Below are positions 61,782-64,000 of a stretch of DNA of 64,000 nt, one piece after another. A program made the translations under genes and the position numbers. Each line of letters starts with the position of its first letter. Position 1 is the first letter of the stretch. Under the pieces are notes generated by a model. It ran no database searches. It was not told the origin of the DNA and saw only the letters and a list, made by a program, of their open reading frames with translations. This DNA comes from Bacteroidales bacterium (GTDB taxonomy: Bacteria; Bacteroidota; Bacteroidia; Bacteroidales; UBA932), in the NCBI GenBank assembly GCA_016285455.1, contig JAEEQS010000004.1, forward strand, positions 98,217 to 162,216, read 5' to 3'.

Positions 61782-62648
61782 ATGCCGTTATCAAGTGACA
61801 TTCTCATCGTTCCTGCTCCCGATAAAGATCCATTCAACGGGACCACTACTATGACGATGCTAATCCTCAAGAGTCCAGCATCTCTAATAAATTCCACTAT
61901 GAAGTTTTGCGTTGAATGGCATCCTGGAAATCAAAATTCAGCATTATACATTAACCCTGTTGCTGTTGGCAATGACCATGATGGCCAAGGGGCACTGCTT
62001 CTCAGCGCTTCAGTTTTGGATGGCCCGTGTAAGTTCTCTGTTTTGTTTGACGATGGATGTATTCTTACGAAAGAACTTGAGGGTGACTCTGATAGTTCAT
62101 CCTATTTATGGGAGTTAACGGAAAATGACTGTGAGGCTTTTTTGTTGAAGAAAATCCGTATTATTCGAGCCGAGACAAATTCAAAAAGATTCGATTATAG
62201 CTTCGAGGATCAAGCCGGTTATCTACAAGGTCTGGCAGACATTTTCCCCGTACTTGTTGAGCGTTTCCTTGAAGAGGCAGCAGAGCATGTCAATTGGGTC
62301 CCTGTACGCGCAGAGACGACATCCATAGACAATTCATCGCAAATGCAATCAACTCCAGAGGCCTCATTTGAGGAATCAGCAGATTATTGCTATGTGTATC
62401 TCATGAATGATACCACTACGGGCTATTATAAAATCGGGATGTCGAATAATCCTGAGTATCGGGAATCCACCCTTCAGAGTGAGAAACCAACCATTGTCAA
62501 GGTATGCCATAAGAAGTATCCGAGCAGAAGGGTTGCTCGTGGAATTGAGGCTGCACTTCACCGTATTTTCGATGGTAAACGCATCCGAGGGGAGTGGTTT
62601 AGGCTTAATGAGAGGGACATCTGGGAAATAAAACAAACACTACTATAA
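61782..62648 (+). CDS. T5orf172 / GIY-YIG-domain protein with unknown N-terminal domain
   Basis: A 288-residue protein. The C-terminal 90 residues form a T5orf172 (Mug113-like) GIY-YIG fold: YVYL (204-207) and YKIG (216-219) stand for the two signature strands, with Arg227, Glu255 in GIEAALHRIF and Trp272 in GEWF. The Arg and Glu are the positions expected for nuclease catalysis, so activity on DNA is possible. Residues 1-170 are beta-rich, then helical (LLKKIRIIRAETNSKRFDYSF), a module I cannot name; a Ser/Gln-rich linker follows. Such proteins are common in phages and defence islands. It has its own promoter, and the next gene follows after 2 nt. Confidence 0.8.
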   Translation: MPLSSDILIVPAPDKDPFNGTTTMTMLILKSPASLINSTMKFCVEWHPGNQNSALYINPVAVGNDHDGQGALLLSASVLDGPCKFSVLFDDGCILTKELEGDSDSSSYLWELTENDCEAFLLKKIRIIRAETNSKRFDYSFEDQAGYLQGLADIFPVLVERFLEEAAEHVNWVPVRAETTSIDNSSQMQSTPEASFEESADYCYVYLMNDTTTGYYKIGMSNNPEYRESTLQSEKPTIVKVCHKKYPSRRVARGIEAALHRIFDGKRIRGEWFRLNERDIWEIKQTLL

Positions 62649-62650
62649 CC

Positions 62651-63232
62651 ATGGAATTCAATTTTACTCCTGAGGAGATTATTAACTCGAAAATGGCTTT
62701 CGCATCTGCATATAAGGTTTATAAACAGATGTTGAGCGTCTATGATGACATTATGGCCAACAAGGAAGTCTGCAAGGTCATAAACAAAGAGATACGTATG
62801 CCTCAGCCTAATGGGAAAGATGTTGATATGCAGTACAAGGTTGTCCTTGTCTTCTTCATTGATCTGATCAAGTGTTATCAAAACATGGGGCACGAAATAA
62901 ACTTTGATAATCGAGACTGCTTCCTTCTACCGATGACCACAAACATCAAGTTCCGTCAGGATATGACTACGGATATTGAGTTCAAGTACTTCATGTCTCT
63001 TGATGAAGTCAAGTTTCTCTACACGAATTTATTGCGGTCATTTGAGGGCTGGGCAAGACAAGACGGACCAGAGTTTTTGTTTACTCGGTTCGCAGAAGAT
63101 GCAGATAAGGAGATCTGCAGAGAATATCTCGAGCTAATGATTAACTCCTCCGGGTATATCAAGGCGGCGAAACCAACAAATATACGTATGGAGTATAAAT
63201 GGACATTCGATCTAAAAGCAATCAAGTTTTAG
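62651..63232 (+). CDS. Unrecognised 193-residue protein paired with the GIY-YIG gene
   Basis: No family recognised. The N-terminal 100 residues are mainly helical (SAYKVYKQMLSVYDDIMANKE; VVLVFFIDLIKCYQNMG), then comes a mixed region with MTTDIEFKYFMSLDEVKFLYTN (read in parts) and an end of alternating strands (PTNIRMEYKWTFDLKAIKF). No signal peptide or membrane helix, and no nuclease or NTPase motif. The start lies 2 nt after the GIY-YIG gene and a strong terminator follows at 63243-63271, so the two proteins are made together and may act as a pair. Codons are more AT-ending than in the core genes, consistent with transfer. Confidence 0.7.
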   Translation: MEFNFTPEEIINSKMAFASAYKVYKQMLSVYDDIMANKEVCKVINKEIRMPQPNGKDVDMQYKVVLVFFIDLIKCYQNMGHEINFDNRDCFLLPMTTNIKFRQDMTTDIEFKYFMSLDEVKFLYTNLLRSFEGWARQDGPEFLFTRFAEDADKEICREYLELMINSSGYIKAAKPTNIRMEYKWTFDLKAIKF

Positions 63233-63242
63233 TTATACAATT

Positions 63243-63271
63243 TGGCCGCAGGGATGCGGCCATTTTTCTTT
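63243..63271 (+). terminator. Intrinsic terminator closing the two-gene accessory unit
   Basis: TGGCCGC pairs with GCGGCCA (7 bp, loop AGGGAT) and is followed by TTTTTCTTTT. It is 11 nt after the stop at 63232. Confidence 0.8.
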
Positions 63272-63308
63272 TACCCTCTCTTTCTAATATAACGAATATG
63301 CATTTGAG

Positions 63309-63650
63309 ATGGTTCCGGGTCTGGCAGGTCGGATCGCGGGATTGCTGGACAGTATCGAGCAGAAGCAGGACAAGGTGAATGTTGCTCCGATTCCTACGGA
63401 TGACACGCCGGAGCTGATGAATGTCAAGGATCTGGGCAGGTATCTGCCGTCGCATCCTGCTCCATCGACCGTGTACAGTTGGGTCAATGACAATACCATC
63501 CCCTACTACAAGCAGGGCAAGACGTTGATGTTCAAGAAGTCGGAGATTGACAAGTGGCTGCTACGCACCCGCGTGAAAGACAACACTGAGTTGATGGAGG
63601 AGGCGCAACGGTATTGTGCCACGCATCCCTTAGGCGGCAGAAGGAGGTAG
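63309..63650 (+). CDS. Helix-turn-helix (excisionase-family) DNA-binding protein
   Basis: A 113-residue protein. An N-terminal helix (VPGLAGRIAGLLDSIEQKQD) leads to an HTH_17/MerR-like winged helix: ELMNVKDLGRYLPSHPAPST (about 35-54), the recognition part VYSWVNDNTIPYYKQGK and the wing LMFKKSEIDKWLL, then a basic end (GGRRR). Proteins like this occur in pairs upstream of mobilisation or integrase genes in Bacteroidota mobile elements and act as excisionase or transcription factors. The broken gene at 61369-61621 has a related layout. No promoter box of the TAnnTTTG type was seen in the short gap after the terminator. Confidence 0.82.
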   Translation: MVPGLAGRIAGLLDSIEQKQDKVNVAPIPTDDTPELMNVKDLGRYLPSHPAPSTVYSWVNDNTIPYYKQGKTLMFKKSEIDKWLLRTRVKDNTELMEEAQRYCATHPLGGRRR

Positions 63651-63676
63651 CCGGTATAGAGCAGATCAATGTGGCC

Positions 63677-63739
63677 ATGATTCCTGCAGTTCTGGCCGGC
63701 ATCGTCAAGTTCAAGGTCCTGCTTCTGTTACTCTTATAA
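63677..63739 (+). pseudogene. Possible 5' fragment of a further helix-turn-helix gene
   Basis: ATG 63677 opens MIPAVLAGIVKFK and stops after 20 codons. The start resembles the beginnings of the broken gene at 61369 (IPTVLGRIVQ) and the intact one at 63309 (MVPGLAGRIA). It looks like a truncated relative, but at this length coincidence cannot be excluded. Confidence 0.35.
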
Positions 63740-63797
63740 TTTATCAAGTCATTAAACTGGTACTAAATTCTAGGCTAAGTGCAGCCCTACGTAAAAG

Positions 63798-64000
63798 TTA
63801 AGGTCGTATCAGTTCCTTCACATCCTCGTACAACTGTTTCAAATATAGGATAGAAATATCCACTAGCGGCTCGAACATGAAATTGTTCATGTGAATATTT
63901 TCCGAAGTAAGCATCAACACCTTGTTCATCAGCAAGCACTGATCCTCCATATCATCATGGTGATATCTCTTCAGGATTGTTACTAATTCCGCCGTGCGGT
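63798..64000 (-). CDS. C-terminal part of an unrecognised protein (partial)
   Basis: An open frame on the minus strand runs in from the right edge and ends with TAA at 63798-63800. The last 66 or so residues are helical and rich in Leu, Met and acidic residues (RYHHDDMEDQCLLMNKVLML, then FMFEPLVDISILYLKQLYED). No domain recognised. It is convergent with the helix-turn-helix genes. Since no competing frame is open here, it is probably a real gene of the accessory region. Confidence 0.5.
   Translation of the reverse strand, partial: RTAELVTILKRYHHDDMEDQCLLMNKVLMLTSENIHMNNFMFEPLVDISILYLKQLYEDVKELIRP

Noticed and set aside
1..64000. CRISPR array or insertion sequence
   Set aside because: No regularly spaced direct repeats and no transposase or integrase ORF were seen.

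Overview
The window is a stretch of chromosome from an anaerobic member of the Bacteroidota, most likely order Bacteroidales; I cannot fix the family. Three things support this. Many intergenic gaps carry the phylum's -7 promoter box TAnnTTTG (nineteen good copies ahead of genes). There is little Shine-Dalgarno signal. The gene content is also typical: TamL, a DUF4492-cydAB operon, DUF3467, a NagB/PIG-L fusion, rSAM-system lipoproteins, fimbrillin-like lipoproteins and tiny 'YxTPE' peptides. Metabolism looks ferredoxin- and flavin-based: indolepyruvate:ferredoxin oxidoreductase (iorAB), an [FeFe]-hydrogenase maturase (hydE), an EtfAB/acyl-CoA dehydrogenase set and PEP carboxykinase, with cytochrome bd as an oxygen-scavenging oxidase.

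Layout. 1-3355 (-): iorB (partial), iorA, then a deoxyhypusine-synthase-like gene followed by a lipoprotein. 3440-7364 (+): lysA, ffh, folD and a lipoprotein. 7369-7785 (-): a Tat-type ferredoxin. 7928-10954 (+): a large fimbrillin-like lipoprotein, two micro-genes (46 and 32 residues) and a PepSY-like protein. 10962-15116 (+): DUF4492, cydA, cydB and a dicarboxylate/amino-acid symporter. 15079-19565 (-): an ADP-forming acyl-CoA synthetase, a small membrane protein, a coiled-coil protein, zapA, a probable 6S RNA and rny. 19653-23321 (+): an SAH/MTA-type deaminase, purine nucleoside phosphorylase, a metallo-hydrolase and aquaporin. 23401-27478 (-): a lipoprotein, pckA, hydE and a DUF4919-like protein. 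27591-30061 (+): an rSAM-type lipoprotein and recQ. 30048-35254 (-): one long unit DUF3467-etfB-etfA-acyl-CoA dehydrogenase-kdsC-maf. 35365-43944 (+): valS, a Ca-type P-ATPase, a thioesterase, tatA, tatC and an ABC-F protein. 43948-46105 (-): a decarboxylase and a SpoU methyltransferase. 46234-48564 (+): tamL. 48567-53421 (-): rarA, kdsA, NagB/PIG-L and a CBM9-like protein. 53488-60813 (+): a DUF389 protein, a cysteine hydrolase, rlmD, a glycine-rich EF-hand protein, ettA and mnmE.

After mnmE the character changes. From 60814 to 64000 the DNA is accessory: a repeat-rich 550-bp stretch (TGTCACA cluster with a 20-bp palindrome, a perfect 16-bp inverted repeat), a frameshifted helix-turn-helix gene, a promoter-to-terminator two-gene unit (GIY-YIG/T5orf172 protein plus an unrecognised 193-residue protein), an intact helix-turn-helix gene, a 20-residue fragment that may belong to the same family, and the end of a gene running in from the right. 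This looks like the edge of an integrated element or a defence-type island and is the best place to look for something new.

Functional threads: Kdo synthesis (kdsA, kdsC) and the outer membrane (tamL); folded-protein export (tatA, tatC) with a plausible Tat client here (7369-7785); polyamine-type chemistry (DHS-like, arginine-type decarboxylase); and translation or RNA housekeeping (valS, ffh, rny, rlmD, mnmE, ettA, 6S RNA). No tRNA, rRNA, CRISPR array or transposase was seen.
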